A DNA stretch of 64,000 nt from Palsa-504 sp963744005 (lineage in GTDB: Bacteria > Actinomycetota > Actinomycetes > Streptosporangiales > Streptosporangiaceae): positions 310,001 to 374,000 of the forward strand of contig CAVURU010000002.1 in assembly GCA_963744005.1 (NCBI GenBank). The letters run 5' to 3'. The translations under genes were made by a program, and so were the position numbers. Under the pieces are notes generated by a model. That model made no database searches. It had not been told where the DNA came from and saw nothing but the letters and a program-made list of their open reading frames with translations. This document shows, one piece after another, positions 25,553 to 33,807 of this stretch (positions are counted from its first letter, which is position 1; every line of letters begins with the position of its first letter).

Positions 25553-25841
25553 CGGCCAGGAGGCCCGCGCCGGAGACAAGGTGAAGGTCCACTACGTCGG
25601 GGTGGCGTACTCCACCGGCGAGGAATTCGACGCGAGCTGGAACCGGGGCGACCCGCTGGAGTTCCAGCTGGGCGTGGGCCAGGTCATCGCGGGCTGGGAT
25701 CAGGGCGTGCAGGGCATGAAGGTCGGCGGCCGCCGCCAGCTGATCATCCCGCCGGACATGGCCTACGGGGACCGGGGCGCCGGGCGGTCGATCGGGCCGG
25801 GCGAGACGCTGATCTTCGTCTGCGACCTGGTCTCGGTCTGA
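25470..25841 (+). CDS. FKBP-type peptidyl-prolyl cis-trans isomerase
   Basis: Single-domain cytosolic FKBP of 123 residues that speeds proline isomerisation in folding proteins. Core motifs are all in place: VKVHYVGVAYSTGEEFDASW, PLEFQLGVGQVIAGWDQGVQGMKVGGRRQLIIPP, AYGDRGAG and ETLIFVCDLVSV. No signal peptide is seen. The ATG at 25470 follows GAGAGG. The 5' end lies inside the extended tail of the preceding frame. Confidence 0.93.
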   Translation: MDITKPEVDFPGGEPPAELEITDIWEGDGQEARAGDKVKVHYVGVAYSTGEEFDASWNRGDPLEFQLGVGQVIAGWDQGVQGMKVGGRRQLIIPPDMAYGDRGAGRSIGPGETLIFVCDLVSV

Positions 25842-25852
25842 GCCTGGGCTGA

Positions 25853-26624
25853 ATGGGCGCGGCGCGCCTGATCCTGATCGAGGGCATGATCGGCTCGGGT
25901 AAGACGACCACGGCGACGCGGCTCGCGGACTGGCTGGCGGGCCAGGGCGACGACGTGCAGATGTTCGCCGAGGGCGCAGCGGATCACCCCATCAAGACCA
26001 AGGCCGAGGACCGGCTGCGGGCCGAGCCTGGCCGGGCTGGACTCTGCCGGGCCGGACGCTGACGGCCTGGCAGATGACGACACGGCTGACGACGGCACGG
26101 CTGATTACGGCCCGGCTGATTACGGCCCGGCTGATAACGGCATGGCGCAGTGGCGGCGGCTGGCCGAGTGCTGCCTGCGCGGCCCGCGGACGGTCATCCT
26201 GGAGGCCAGCTTCCTGCAGAACTCCGTCATGCCGGCCTTCATCGAGGGTGCCTCGGCGAGCACGGTGACGGAGATCTTCGACCGGATCCAGGATCAGGTC
26301 GCGCCCGCCGAGCCGCTGCTGGTCTACCTGCGCCCGGCCGACATCCGCGGCACGATCGAGGGCCTGCACGGCAGCCGCGGGGAGCCGTGGTCGGCGCGGA
26401 ACCTCGCCTTCGTGAGCGGCAGCGCCTGGGCCCGGCAGCGCGGGCTGAGCGGCCTGGAGGCGGTGGTCGGGCTGTACGAGGCGTGGGAGCCGGTGGTGAC
26501 CGAGTTGTACGGCCGGTACCGGTTCGGCAAGATCATGGTGACCGACCCCCAGCGCGACGGGCCCGGCGCCCTGGCGCGGATCGGCGCGGCGGCACGCGGG
26601 ACGGAGCAGTTTCATGGCCGGTGA
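25853..26624 (+). pseudogene. P-loop kinase-like protein, split by a frameshift
   Basis: The 5' part (25853-26062) reads RLILIEGMIGSGKTTTATRLADWLAGQGDDV, a clear Walker A of the thymidylate/deoxynucleoside-kinase-like group, then HPIKTKAEDRLRAEP, and hits a stop. Sequence resembling the rest of the protein continues in another frame (from about 26022 through ATG 26142 to 26624) with MAQWRRLAECCLRGPRTVILEASFLQNSV and LVYLRPADIRGTI. One indel between about 26000 and 26060 would restore a protein of about 256 residues. Four in-frame 15-bp repeats sit at the junction. The broken reading could be genuine, programmed or a sequencing error. Confidence 0.7.
26082..26141. repeat. Four 15-bp tandem repeats
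   Basis: Units at 26082, 26097, 26112 and 26127 read ACGGCTGATTACGGC with up to three changes. In the downstream kinase-half frame they encode TADDG/TADYG/PADYG/PADNG. They end immediately before the ATG at 26142. The 15-bp length keeps the frame, so copy-number change would only vary an acidic linker. Confidence 0.85.
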
Positions 26625-26883
26625 GGACTACGAGCCCAACCGGGTTCTCGGCATCCCGGTGCGGGGGCCGCGGTCCGGCGGCGGGGACGAGGCGCCGGCC
26701 CGGCGGGAGGAGGAACCGCAGCGGGTGATGGGCTTCCCGGTGGATTTGTTCAGCGGCCCGGGCCGCGGCCGGCCATGGCTGGAGTCGCTGGCGCACCCGG
26801 TCCGGCGGTACCGGCAGTGGCGGCGCCGCAGGCGGCTGGGCCCGTTCGCGGCGGACGGCGACGAGCGGCCGCGCCAGAGCTGA
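26614..26883 (+). CDS. Small basic protein with a duplicated RVxGxPV motif
   Basis: 89 residues, family not recognised. NRVLGIPV near residue 8 is echoed by QRVMGFPVDLF near residue 38, each preceded by acidic/Glu-rich residues. The middle is Pro/Arg rich and the C-terminal half very basic (RRYRQWRRRRR). The start overlaps the previous stop by 11 bp, so it was probably co-translated with the P-loop kinase. The basic patch could bind nucleic acid or membrane; this is speculation. Confidence 0.6.
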   Translation: MAGEDYEPNRVLGIPVRGPRSGGGDEAPARREEEPQRVMGFPVDLFSGPGRGRPWLESLAHPVRRYRQWRRRRRLGPFAADGDERPRQS

Positions 26884-26903
26884 AGGCCTGGCATCCTTAG
26901 CCC

Positions 26904-28196
26904 ATGAATGAGGCGCTGGCCCCGGTGCGGGACCTGACGGATTCGGATCAGAACCAGGCCGTGCTGGACGCGGCCACCGCCCTGGCTGAGGGGCGCACGG
27001 AGATGGCGGACGTGGCCGGGATCCATGGCCCGGCGGTGGCGGCCGAGGCCGCGGCGGTGGTCCGCTCGAGGCAGCGGCTGGCCGAGCTCACCGAGCCGGT
27101 GCACCTGACCGTGGTGTGGGCCATGTACGGCGAGACGGGCCGGATGGTCCCGCGGGCGGTGCACCCGCACGGGGAGGACTTCGTCCGGGCCAAGGTGAGC
27201 CAGCTCGACTGGCTGACGGCCGGCCTGCCCGGGGTGACGTGGAGCATCATCGCCTGCGACGACGGCTGCCCGGACCAGCCGTCCAGCGCCGACCTGATGA
27301 CCGAGATCGTGGCCGCCGAAGGGTACCCGGCCGAGGGTCACCGCAGCGTGCGGGTCATCAGGCTGGCCGAGCTGATCATCGGCGGCAGTTCCATCAGCCC
27401 CGCCTTCGGCGCGCTGACCTCCACCGACCAGTCCCGCAAGGGCGGATCGATCCTGGCCGGGCTGGCCGCCGCGGTAGCGGCGGGCCCGGGTGGCACGGGC
27501 CGGCACGTGGTCAGCTACACCGACGCGGACCTGTCCGCGAACCTGGCCCAGCTGGGCTCGCTGGCCGCGCCGATGGTCGGTGATCAGGAGCTGGCCGGCG
27601 TGCTCGGCCAGCGGTACGGGGTCGAGGGGGCGGTGCTGGTCAAGGAGGACGGGCCGGTCACCGAGCCGCACAGCACCGGCGACAAGCCCGACAAGATCAT
27701 CATCTTGTTCCGGCACTTCGCCCGGGCCACGCTCATCCCGTCCCTGGCCCACGTGCTCGACACCCAGGCCGGGTTCAAGGCGTTCGACGCGCCCGCGCTG
27801 GCCCCGGTCATCGGCCAGATGACCTCGTTCAACGAGACCTTCGACGTGGAGCTGCTCATCCACCTGGCCCAGGACTACGGGCCGCAGGCGCTGGCCGTGG
27901 AGCCGATCGTCTTCACCGAGGACTTCGCGGCGACCAAGTTCCCGTCGGTGGATCCGGGGGCGCGTCATCTGGCCATGGTGAGCCAGGTGGTCGACCTCTA
28001 CGACCGGTTCGTGGCGCCGGTCGCGCCCGTCACCGGCGAGGCCGCCGACCTGCTCGACCTGCTCAGGACGCTCGACCTGGACGGCTACGTGCGGTTGATC
28101 GAGCAGCTGCGGGTCGAGGACCGGGACGATCCGACACTGTTCGACCGGCGGTGGCCGGTGGCGCACCTGCGCGACATCCTCAGCTCCCGGCACTGA
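26904..28196 (+). CDS. GT-A-fold glycosyltransferase-like protein
   Basis: 430 residues. The central part resembles a family 2-type nucleotide-sugar transferase: VTWSIIACDDGCPD matches the first strand and Asp of the fold, VVSYTDADLSANL supplies the DxD-like metal site, and KIIILFRHFARATLIP follows, as in dolichol-phosphate-mannose-synthase-like enzymes. An N-terminal helical region of about 70 residues and a C-terminal region with FDRRWPVAHLRDIL are not assigned. No membrane helix is seen, so it is probably cytosolic. Substrate unknown. Its 3' end overlaps the convergent YqeY-like gene by 17 bp. Confidence 0.7.
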   Translation: MNEALAPVRDLTDSDQNQAVLDAATALAEGRTEMADVAGIHGPAVAAEAAAVVRSRQRLAELTEPVHLTVVWAMYGETGRMVPRAVHPHGEDFVRAKVSQLDWLTAGLPGVTWSIIACDDGCPDQPSSADLMTEIVAAEGYPAEGHRSVRVIRLAELIIGGSSISPAFGALTSTDQSRKGGSILAGLAAAVAAGPGGTGRHVVSYTDADLSANLAQLGSLAAPMVGDQELAGVLGQRYGVEGAVLVKEDGPVTEPHSTGDKPDKIIILFRHFARATLIPSLAHVLDTQAGFKAFDAPALAPVIGQMTSFNETFDVELLIHLAQDYGPQALAVEPIVFTEDFAATKFPSVDPGARHLAMVSQVVDLYDRFVAPVAPVTGEAADLLDLLRTLDLDGYVRLIEQLRVEDRDDPTLFDRRWPVAHLRDILSSRH

Positions 28197-28605
28197 GCAC
28201 GCGCCGCAGCACGTCCGCCTCGGCGCGGAGCCGGGCGGCCGCCCCGGACTGGCCGGCCTGGTCATAGCCGGCCGCCGCGGCCAGGCGTTCGGCGATCTCG
28301 GCCCGCACGATGGCCTCGAGGTCAGCTTCGGCCAGGCGGCGCCGCTCGGCTTCGGCGGCGCCCAGGCCCGCGACCGCGCCGGCGAAGTGGGGGCTGCCCG
28401 CGGGAGCTGCGGCGGCCTGATCGTGGGGCACGGCGGCATCCTCGGACGAAGCGGCATCCCCGGGCACGGCGGTGGCGTTGTCGATCGCGGCCAGGGCCGA
28501 GCGCAGCGCGGAGCGCGCGACCTGGTCGCGGGCCCGGAGGGCAGCGCGCAGGGCGGCGTCCAGGCGCGGGCGGAGCGGGCCGGCAGCCACTCCGTCAGCG
28601 GTCAT
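28180..28605 (-). CDS. YqeY/GatB-tail-like protein
   Basis: 141 residues from an ATG at 28605 that overlaps the cupin stop (ATGA). RLDAALRAALRARDQVARSALRSALAAIDNA resembles the N-terminal helices of YqeY-type proteins, and the final helix EADVLRRVL resembles their end. A variable Ala/Pro-rich stretch lies between. YqeY proteins share a fold with the tail of GatB but their role is poorly known. The call is moderate because the low-complexity composition could mislead. It is the last gene of a three-gene run with a carbonic-anhydrase-like protein and a cupin. Confidence 0.6.
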   Translation of the reverse strand: MTADGVAAGPLRPRLDAALRAALRARDQVARSALRSALAAIDNATAVPGDAASSEDAAVPHDQAAAAPAGSPHFAGAVAGLGAAEAERRRLAEADLEAIVRAEIAERLAAAAGYDQAGQSGAAARLRAEADVLRRVLSAGS

Positions 28606-28994
28606 GAGGCGCTGGCCGTCCACCGGCCGGGGACCTCGTAGGCTTCGTCCGGCCCGGGCCAGGGCGGCATGGTCACGCCGAGGACGGCCAGCGAGCCGCT
28701 GTCGTCCGCCCGGAACTGAAAGTGCGTCCCGGCCGGAATGGACGCGCAGGTGCCGGGGCTCAGGCTAACGGTCTCTTCGAGCTGTGCCGCACGGCGCCAG
28801 AGCTGCCCGCTGCCGTGCAGGACGTACCAGATCTCATCCACGCTGCGGTGGGCCACGGCGCGCGAGACCTGGCCCGCGGCCAGTTCGAAGTGGGCCATCG
28901 AGCCGCCGCCGAGCTGGAGCAGGATCCGCACATCGGAACCGTCCGGCGCGACGACATCCGGCTCACCGGGCAGCAGCCGGGTCTGGAAGCTCAC
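28602..28994 (-). CDS. Single-domain cupin protein
   Basis: 130 residues with a small beta-barrel cupin. Motif 1 is partly seen in RAVAHRSVDEIWYVLHGSGQLWRR and motif 2 in LSPGTCASIPAGTHFQFRA. His and Glu in the first motif and His in the second could bind a metal. The GTG start overlaps the carbonic-anhydrase-like gene's stop (GTGA), and the stop overlaps the YqeY-like start. Function beyond a metal-binding cupin cannot be given. Confidence 0.82.
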   Translation of the reverse strand: MSFQTRLLPGEPDVVAPDGSDVRILLQLGGGSMAHFELAAGQVSRAVAHRSVDEIWYVLHGSGQLWRRAAQLEETVSLSPGTCASIPAGTHFQFRADDSGSLAVLGVTMPPWPGPDEAYEVPGRWTASAS

Positions 28995-29518
28995 TCGTCG
29001 ACGGGGCGCAGGGTGGCCGCGTAACGCCGGGCCAGGTCACGGTAGACCGCGCCGTTTCCTTCCACCCGCTGCTTGGCCCCGCCGGTGACCTCGCCGGTGA
29101 TCTTGGCCGGGACGCCCATGACCAGCATGCCGTCGGGGATGACCATGCGGGGCGGCACGACGGCGCCCGCCGCGACCAGGGCGCGGCGGCCGACGGTCAC
29201 GCCGTCCAGCACGACGGCCCCGTTGCCGATCAGGGCTTCTTCGCCGATGACGGCGCCGTGCACCATGCACAGGTGGCCGATGGTGGCACCGGCCCCGACC
29301 TCCATCAGCGGGTCGCCGTCGCCGTGCATGATCGTCCCGTCCTGGACGTTCGCGCCCCGGCGGACGATGATCGGGCCGGAATCGGCCCGCAGCACGGCGC
29401 CATACCAGACCGACGCCTCGGCTTCCACGCGGACGTCCCCGATCAAGGTGGCCGTCGGCGCGATCCACGCATCCGGGCTGACCTGCGGACGGCGGCCTTC
29501 GAACTCGAACAGTGGCAT
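28991..29518 (-). CDS. Gamma-class carbonic anhydrase-like protein (left-handed beta-helix)
   Basis: 175 residues of hexapeptide repeats forming a left-handed beta-helix, of the gamma-carbonic anhydrase/acetyltransferase (PaaY, YrdA) family. Clear repeats run from PTATLIGDVRVEAEASVWYGAVLRAD to VIPDGMLVMGVPAKI. The zinc ligands are suggested by DGTIMHGDG, GHLCMVHGAVI (HxxxxH). The ATG at 29518 (MPLFEFEGRRP) is preferred over one 18 bp upstream because it fits the usual N-terminus. It may hydrate CO2 or be inactive. First gene of the three-gene run. Confidence 0.88.
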   Translation of the reverse strand: MPLFEFEGRRPQVSPDAWIAPTATLIGDVRVEAEASVWYGAVLRADSGPIIVRRGANVQDGTIMHGDGDPLMEVGAGATIGHLCMVHGAVIGEEALIGNGAVVLDGVTVGRRALVAAGAVVPPRMVIPDGMLVMGVPAKITGEVTGGAKQRVEGNGAVYRDLARRYAATLRPVDE

Positions 29519-29564
29519 CCGCCCATCATGCCGCATGCCGGATGACGCACGAGGCGGGCCGGCC

Positions 29565-30152
29565 TCAGCGGCGGCCGCGCAGCACGCCGGCCCTGACAGC
29601 GGGATCCGGGCCGGCCAGCCGGGCGGGCGGGCGGATGGCCGGCGTCCGCAGCCGGGCCGTCACCGTCCGGCCGGTCTGAGCCGACCCGAAGGCCAGGCCG
29701 GGCGCCCGCCGGGGCTGGTTCCACCGGGCCCGGGCCCAGAGGTTCCTGAGGCTGCTGGGGCTTCTAGGGGTCCGGGCGGTGTCGGTGGCGGCCGGGGTGG
29801 ACAGCAGCGAGGGCGGCTCCGCGGTGGCCGGGGAGGAGGCCTGGGCGGCCGGGGTCAGCCTGGCCTGGGGCGAGGCGCTGACCGGGATGACCGACGGCGA
29901 GGGTTCAGCCGACGGCGGGAACAGCGCAGGCGCCGACGGCGAGGCCGAGGGGGCGGCCCCGACGACCGCGGACCCCAGCGGCGTGTCCGCCTGGCGCAGG
30001 CCGCCCCCGGAGGTGACGGTGAGCGTGACGCCGAGCCCGGTGAGGGCGAGCACCCCGGCCGCGGTGGTGACGGCCGACCGGAAGCTCAGCTCCTCCATCC
30101 GGGCGTACATCGCGAGCTTGAGCCGTTCGGCCCAGCCGGTGGCGTCAATCAT
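29565..30152 (-). CDS. Putative membrane-anchored Pro/Ser/Ala-rich protein
   Basis: 195 residues, not recognised. An amphipathic N-terminus (ERLKLAMYARMEEL) leads to one hydrophobic helix at about residues 27-46. The rest is low-complexity Ser/Pro/Ala sequence, then an Arg-rich C-terminal region. This suggests a single-pass protein with a disordered outside segment. The low complexity makes coding status less sure than for neighbours. It lies 21 bp upstream of the xylulokinase stop on the same strand. Confidence 0.5.
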   Translation of the reverse strand: MIDATGWAERLKLAMYARMEELSFRSAVTTAAGVLALTGLGVTLTVTSGGGLRQADTPLGSAVVGAAPSASPSAPALFPPSAEPSPSVIPVSASPQARLTPAAQASSPATAEPPSLLSTPAATDTARTPRSPSSLRNLWARARWNQPRRAPGLAFGSAQTGRTVTARLRTPAIRPPARLAGPDPAVRAGVLRGRR

Positions 30153-30173
30153 GACAAAGCAGGATACCGATCT

Positions 30174-31688
30174 TCAGCGGCCGGGCTGGGAGGCAACGGA
30201 CCGGAAGCGCCGGTAACCGGCTTCGGCCAGCGGGCTCGCGGGCCAGACGGTGCCGTCTTCGGCGGTGCCGTCTTCGGCGGTGCCGTCTTCCGCGGTGCCG
30301 TCTTCCGCGGTGCCGTCTTCCGCGGTGCTGTCTTCCGCGGTGATGGCCGCCGCGGGGACCAGTCCGGCCGCGGCGGCGGCGAGCATGGCGGCGCCCCGGG
30401 CGGTGAGCCAGCCGGTCTCGCCGGCCAGCGGCCCGGCGGCCGGGATCAGGGGCACGGACAGGGCGTCGGCCAGCAGCTGGCGCCAGGCCGGGTGGCGGCT
30501 GCCGCCGCCGGCCAGCCGGATCACGGCCGGGACGCCGCCGACGGAACGCAGGTCGTCGAGCTTGCCGCGGAGCAGGAACGCGACGCCCTCGAGGGCAGCC
30601 CGCAGCAGGTCATCGCGCTGATGGGCCAGGGTGAGGCCGGTCCAGGCGCCGCCGGACGCCTGATGATCCCAGCGCTCGCCGGCCAGGTAGGGCAGGAAAA
30701 CCGGAGTGTCAGCCCGCCACGGCCGCCCGGCTGCGGCGTAGAGCTCGCCCCAGCTGGCCCCGAGCGTGCGGCAGACCCAGTCGAGCGTGACGCCGACGTT
30801 CTGGGCGGCGGCCAGCCAGTAGGTCCCGCCGTCCGCCGAGCAGAACAGGTTGAGGCCGCGGGAGAGGCCGTCCGGTCCGGGCGGCCCGGCCGCGGGGGTG
30901 ATGAGCTGGCCGCCGGTGCCCAGGGTGAGGAGGGCTTCGCCGGGCCGCAGCCCGGCGGCCAGCAGCGACGCGGCGGTGTCGGCCGCGCCGGTGGCGACCG
31001 GGAGGCCGGGCCGCAGGCCGAGCTGCCCGGCGGCCGACGGTGACAGCAGCCCGGCGACCTCGGCGGGCGGGCGGATGGCCGGCAGCAGGTCGGAGCGCAG
31101 GCCGAGCGCCGCGGCCACGCCGCCGGACCAGGTGCCGCTCCGCAGGTCGAAGAGCAGCGTGCCGGAGGCGTCGGTCGGGTCGGTCACCGCCTCGAGCGCG
31201 CCGGTGAGCTGCTGCCGGAGCCAGTCCTTGGGCTGGAGGGCCCAGCGGGCCTGCTGATAGCGGCCGGGCTCGTGCCGGGACAGCCAGAGCAGCACCGGGC
31301 CGGCCATGCCGGGCGACGGGGCGTTACCCAGCGAGGCGCGCAGGTCGGCGGGCAGCCGCTGGTAGTCGGCCGATTCATCCTCCGCCCGGCGGTCGAGCCA
31401 GGTGATGGCCGGGCGGAGAACCACGTTCCGTTCGGCGGACAAGACGACGCCGTGCATCTGGCCCGCGACGGCCACGGCGGTGACCTGGTCCCCCGCCGCC
31501 CCGGCCGCGGCCTGGACCGCCGCGCAGGCGGCCTGCCACCACTGCCCCGGGTCGGCCTCGGCCCAGCCGGGCTGCGGCACGCTGACCGGGTAGCCGGCCG
31601 TGCCCTGGCCGAGGACGGTGCCGTCGGTGTCGCACAGGAGCGCCTTGACCTGGCTCGTGCCCAGGTCGAGCCCGAGCACGGCAGGCAT
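30174..31688 (-). CDS. xylB: FGGY-family xylulokinase
   Basis: ATP-dependent phosphorylation of D-xylulose to xylulose 5-phosphate. It begins VLGLDLGTSQVKALLCDTDG (phosphate-1 motif), then GQMHGVVL and ITWLDRRAEDE, VATGAADTAASLLAAGL and the adenosine-motif LAGGGSRHPAWRQLLADAL. The ATG at 31688 fits the family and gives 504 residues; open frame upstream is not kinase-like. Near the C-terminus six TAEDG units, encoded by a 15-bp repeat, interrupt the last helix. Phosphoketolase at 46342 would use the product, though the genes are 15 kb apart. Confidence 0.92.
   Translation of the reverse strand: MPAVLGLDLGTSQVKALLCDTDGTVLGQGTAGYPVSVPQPGWAEADPGQWWQAACAAVQAAAGAAGDQVTAVAVAGQMHGVVLSAERNVVLRPAITWLDRRAEDESADYQRLPADLRASLGNAPSPGMAGPVLLWLSRHEPGRYQQARWALQPKDWLRQQLTGALEAVTDPTDASGTLLFDLRSGTWSGGVAAALGLRSDLLPAIRPPAEVAGLLSPSAAGQLGLRPGLPVATGAADTAASLLAAGLRPGEALLTLGTGGQLITPAAGPPGPDGLSRGLNLFCSADGGTYWLAAAQNVGVTLDWVCRTLGASWGELYAAAGRPWRADTPVFLPYLAGERWDHQASGGAWTGLTLAHQRDDLLRAALEGVAFLLRGKLDDLRSVGGVPAVIRLAGGGSRHPAWRQLLADALSVPLIPAAGPLAGETGWLTARGAAMLAAAAAGLVPAAAITAEDSTAEDGTAEDGTAEDGTAEDGTAEDGTVWPASPLAEAGYRRFRSVASQPGR
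30249..30338. repeat. Six 15-bp tandem repeats inside xylB
   Basis: Units start at 30249, 30264, 30279, 30294, 30309 and 30324. On the plus strand each reads GGTGCCGTCTTCCGC or GGTGCCGTCTTCGGC; the last has one change. In the kinase they encode repeated TAEDG. The unit length is a multiple of three, so gain or loss keeps the frame. The near identity of the copies indicates recent slippage or array homogenisation. Confidence 0.93.
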
Positions 31689-31705
31689 CGGCGGCCTCCC
31701 GGTCG

Positions 31706-32494
31706 CTAGAGCGTGACGTCGAGCATCATCGGCGCGGTCGGCTGCCCGCTGCCGCTGGCCGGCTCGGCGGTGAGGGCCAGGTGATCCCCCTGATGCAGGC
31801 CGGAGGCGATCACCGGGCCGGCCATGCCGCCGGCCCCCGACGGGAGCATACCGACCGGCCGGATCCCGGCCGGTCCGACCAGCCACAGCTCGTAGCCGAG
31901 GGCGCCGGGCAGCTGGTGCAGGCCCTGGGCGGTGAAGACCAGCGCGTGCCGGGCGCTGGACACCACGATGGTGGCGTTCCCGCCCCCGGTGACCTGCCCG
32001 TTCATCATGACGGCGTCCGGCGCGGTCATGACCGTGGCGATCTGCTGGCCGCTGGCCTGGGCCTGGTCGAGCTGCTCGCGCATGTGGCCGGCCGACACGC
32101 CGAACACGACGGCCAGGACGAGGACGGCCGCGGTGACGGCGGCCGCCCCGGTTACGGCCAGCCGGCCGGGCCAGGCCAGCGAGCCGAACCAGCGCGCGAG
32201 CCGGGTCCGCTCCGGGCGGGCGGCGTCCCCCGCGGCGGCCTCGGCGGGCGGCTCCTGCCGGGTCACCGCGGCCGCGGCCAGGACCTGATCTTTCAGGCCG
32301 GCCGGCAGCGGCTCGGCGGCGGCCGTGCCGAGCAGGGCGGTGGTCTCCAGCAGGCCGGCGATCTCCTGGGCGCACTCGGCGCAGCCGGCCAGGTGCCGCT
32401 CGAACCGGTCCCGGTCCGGCCCGGTGATGGCGTCCATGGCGTACGCCCCGGCCAGGGTGTGCACGTCGCCCTGGCTTACTGAATCGCTACTCAC
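31706..32494 (-). CDS. Anti-sigma factor (RskA-like, zinc-binding ZAS domain)
   Basis: Membrane-bound anti-sigma factor that holds the neighbouring ECF sigma factor inactive. The N-terminal cytoplasmic part has the ZAS motif HLAGCAECAQE (H-x3-C-x2-C, about residues 34-41). One membrane helix follows near residue 115, then an extracellular RskA-type domain ending SGSGQPTAPMMLDVTL. The GTG start at 32494 overlaps the sigma stop (GTGA). The usual release mechanism is regulated proteolysis; this is family knowledge, not shown here. Confidence 0.92.
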   Translation of the reverse strand: MSSDSVSQGDVHTLAGAYAMDAITGPDRDRFERHLAGCAECAQEIAGLLETTALLGTAAAEPLPAGLKDQVLAAAAVTRQEPPAEAAAGDAARPERTRLARWFGSLAWPGRLAVTGAAAVTAAVLVLAVVFGVSAGHMREQLDQAQASGQQIATVMTAPDAVMMNGQVTGGGNATIVVSSARHALVFTAQGLHQLPGALGYELWLVGPAGIRPVGMLPSGAGGMAGPVIASGLHQGDHLALTAEPASGSGQPTAPMMLDVTL

Positions 32495-33117
32495 AGGCCC
32501 ACCCCCAGGCAGTCGCGCAGCCGGATCAGCGCGTCGCGCATCCTGGTCTTGATCGTGCCGGTCGGCACGCCGAGCAGGGCGGCGACCTGGCCGTAGGTGT
32601 AGCCGCGGTAGTAGGCCAGGTCGACCGACTCGCGCTGCAGCTCGGTCAGGGAGTCCAGGCAGCGCCGGACGCGCTCGCGGTCCAGGCTGGTCTCGACGGC
32701 CTCGGTCACCATGTCGTAGGGGATGTCGGGGGGCAGCACGCGCCGGGCGCGTTCGGCGTCCTTCTGCACGGACCGGACCCGGTCGACGGCCCGGCGGTGC
32801 GCGAGCATCATGACCCAGGCCGTCGCGCTGCCCCGCCCGGCGTCGAACTTGGCCGCGGTCCGCCACACCTCGAGCAGGACCTCCTGGGTGACCTCCTCGG
32901 ACTGGGCCGGGTCGCGGATGACGCGCTTGACCGCGCCGAAGACGGACGGGCCGAGCTGCTCGAAGACGGCACCGAAGGCCGCGGCGTCGCCGCGCGCGAC
33001 CAGGGCGAGCTGGCCGGCCAGGTCGGCCTGGGCCGGATGGGCGGGCACGGAGCCGGCCGGTACCGGGGCGGGCGCGGCCGGGCGCGGCCTGGGGTCGGGT
33101 CCGCCGGATGCCGTCAC
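32491..33117 (-). CDS. ECF RNA polymerase sigma factor (SigK-like)
   Basis: Extracytoplasmic-function sigma factor directing RNA polymerase to a stress regulon. Region 2: FEQLGPSVFGAVKRVIRDPAQSEEVTQEVLLEVWR with the WVMMLAHRRAVDRVR -10 recognition helix. Region 4: ESVDLAYYRGYTYGQVAALLGVPTGTIKTRMRDALIRLRDCL. An extra Pro-rich N-terminus of about 30 residues is not conserved. Coupled to its anti-sigma gene by a 4-bp overlap. The intergenic space upstream is short (48 bp to the response regulator stop), so it may carry its own promoter in that space. Confidence 0.95.
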   Translation of the reverse strand: MTASGGPDPRPRPAAPAPVPAGSVPAHPAQADLAGQLALVARGDAAAFGAVFEQLGPSVFGAVKRVIRDPAQSEEVTQEVLLEVWRTAAKFDAGRGSATAWVMMLAHRRAVDRVRSVQKDAERARRVLPPDIPYDMVTEAVETSLDRERVRRCLDSLTELQRESVDLAYYRGYTYGQVAALLGVPTGTIKTRMRDALIRLRDCLGVGL

Positions 33118-33165
33118 GACTGTTATTCGTAGCAGGAAGGGCCGGGGTTTGGCGGCCCGGTGCGG

Positions 33166-33807
33166 CTACCGTTGCTGGCCGGGTGAGGGCAGCGCGCCGG
33201 TCTCGATGGCCTTGGTCACCGCGGCGGTGCGGCCCGAGACGCCGAGCTTGGCGCTGGCCCGCAGCAGGTGCGTCTTGACCGTGGCCTCGCTGAGGTACAG
33301 CTCCCGGCCGATCTCACCGTTGGTCAGGCCGCGGGCGACCAGGGCCAGGACCTCGGTTTCCCGGGCCGTCAGCTGGTCGGTCCGGCTGGCCGGCTCGGCC
33401 CGGATGCGGCCCAGCAGGCGGCCCGCCACGCTGGCCGTGAGCACCGTCTCGCCCCGGGCCGCGGCCCGCACGTTGTCGGCCAGCACGGCCCGCGGCGTGT
33501 CCTTGAGCAGGTAGCCGGCCGCGCCGGCCTCGACCGCGCGCAAGATGTCAGCGTCGGAATCGTAGGTGGTCAGCACCACGACGGTGGTCCCGGCCAGCTG
33601 CCGGGTGGCTTCCACCCCATCGCCGCCGGGCATGCGCAGGTCCATCAGCACCACGTCCGGCCGGAGCCGCCCGGCCATGGCCACGGCCTCGGGACCGGAG
33701 GCCGCCTCGCCGACCACTTCGATGTCCGGCTCGGCGGCGAGCATGCCGCGCAGGCCCTCGCGGACCACCGGGTGGTCGTCGGCCAGCAGGACGCGGATGG
33801 GTGTCAT
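33166..33807 (-). CDS. NarL/LuxR-type response regulator
   Basis: 213-residue two-component regulator. The receiver domain has the acidic pair in LLADDHPVVREG, phospho-acceptor Asp in VVLMDLRMPGGDG (about residue 54), Thr/Ser switch in VLTTYDSDAD and Lys in YLLKDTPR. The C-terminal LuxR helix-turn-helix runs LTARETEVLALVARGLTNGEIGRELYLSEATVKTHL. The ATG at 33807 overlaps the histidine kinase stop by ATGA. Likely target is the upstream ABC transporter operon itself. Confidence 0.95.
   Translation of the reverse strand: MTPIRVLLADDHPVVREGLRGMLAAEPDIEVVGEAASGPEAVAMAGRLRPDVVLMDLRMPGGDGVEATRQLAGTTVVVLTTYDSDADILRAVEAGAAGYLLKDTPRAVLADNVRAAARGETVLTASVAGRLLGRIRAEPASRTDQLTARETEVLALVARGLTNGEIGRELYLSEATVKTHLLRASAKLGVSGRTAAVTKAIETGALPSPGQQR

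Noticed and set aside
30249..30338. Regular repeats that could suggest a small CRISPR array.
   Set aside because: Units are contiguous 15-mers with no spacers and lie in frame within xylB; a coding minisatellite.
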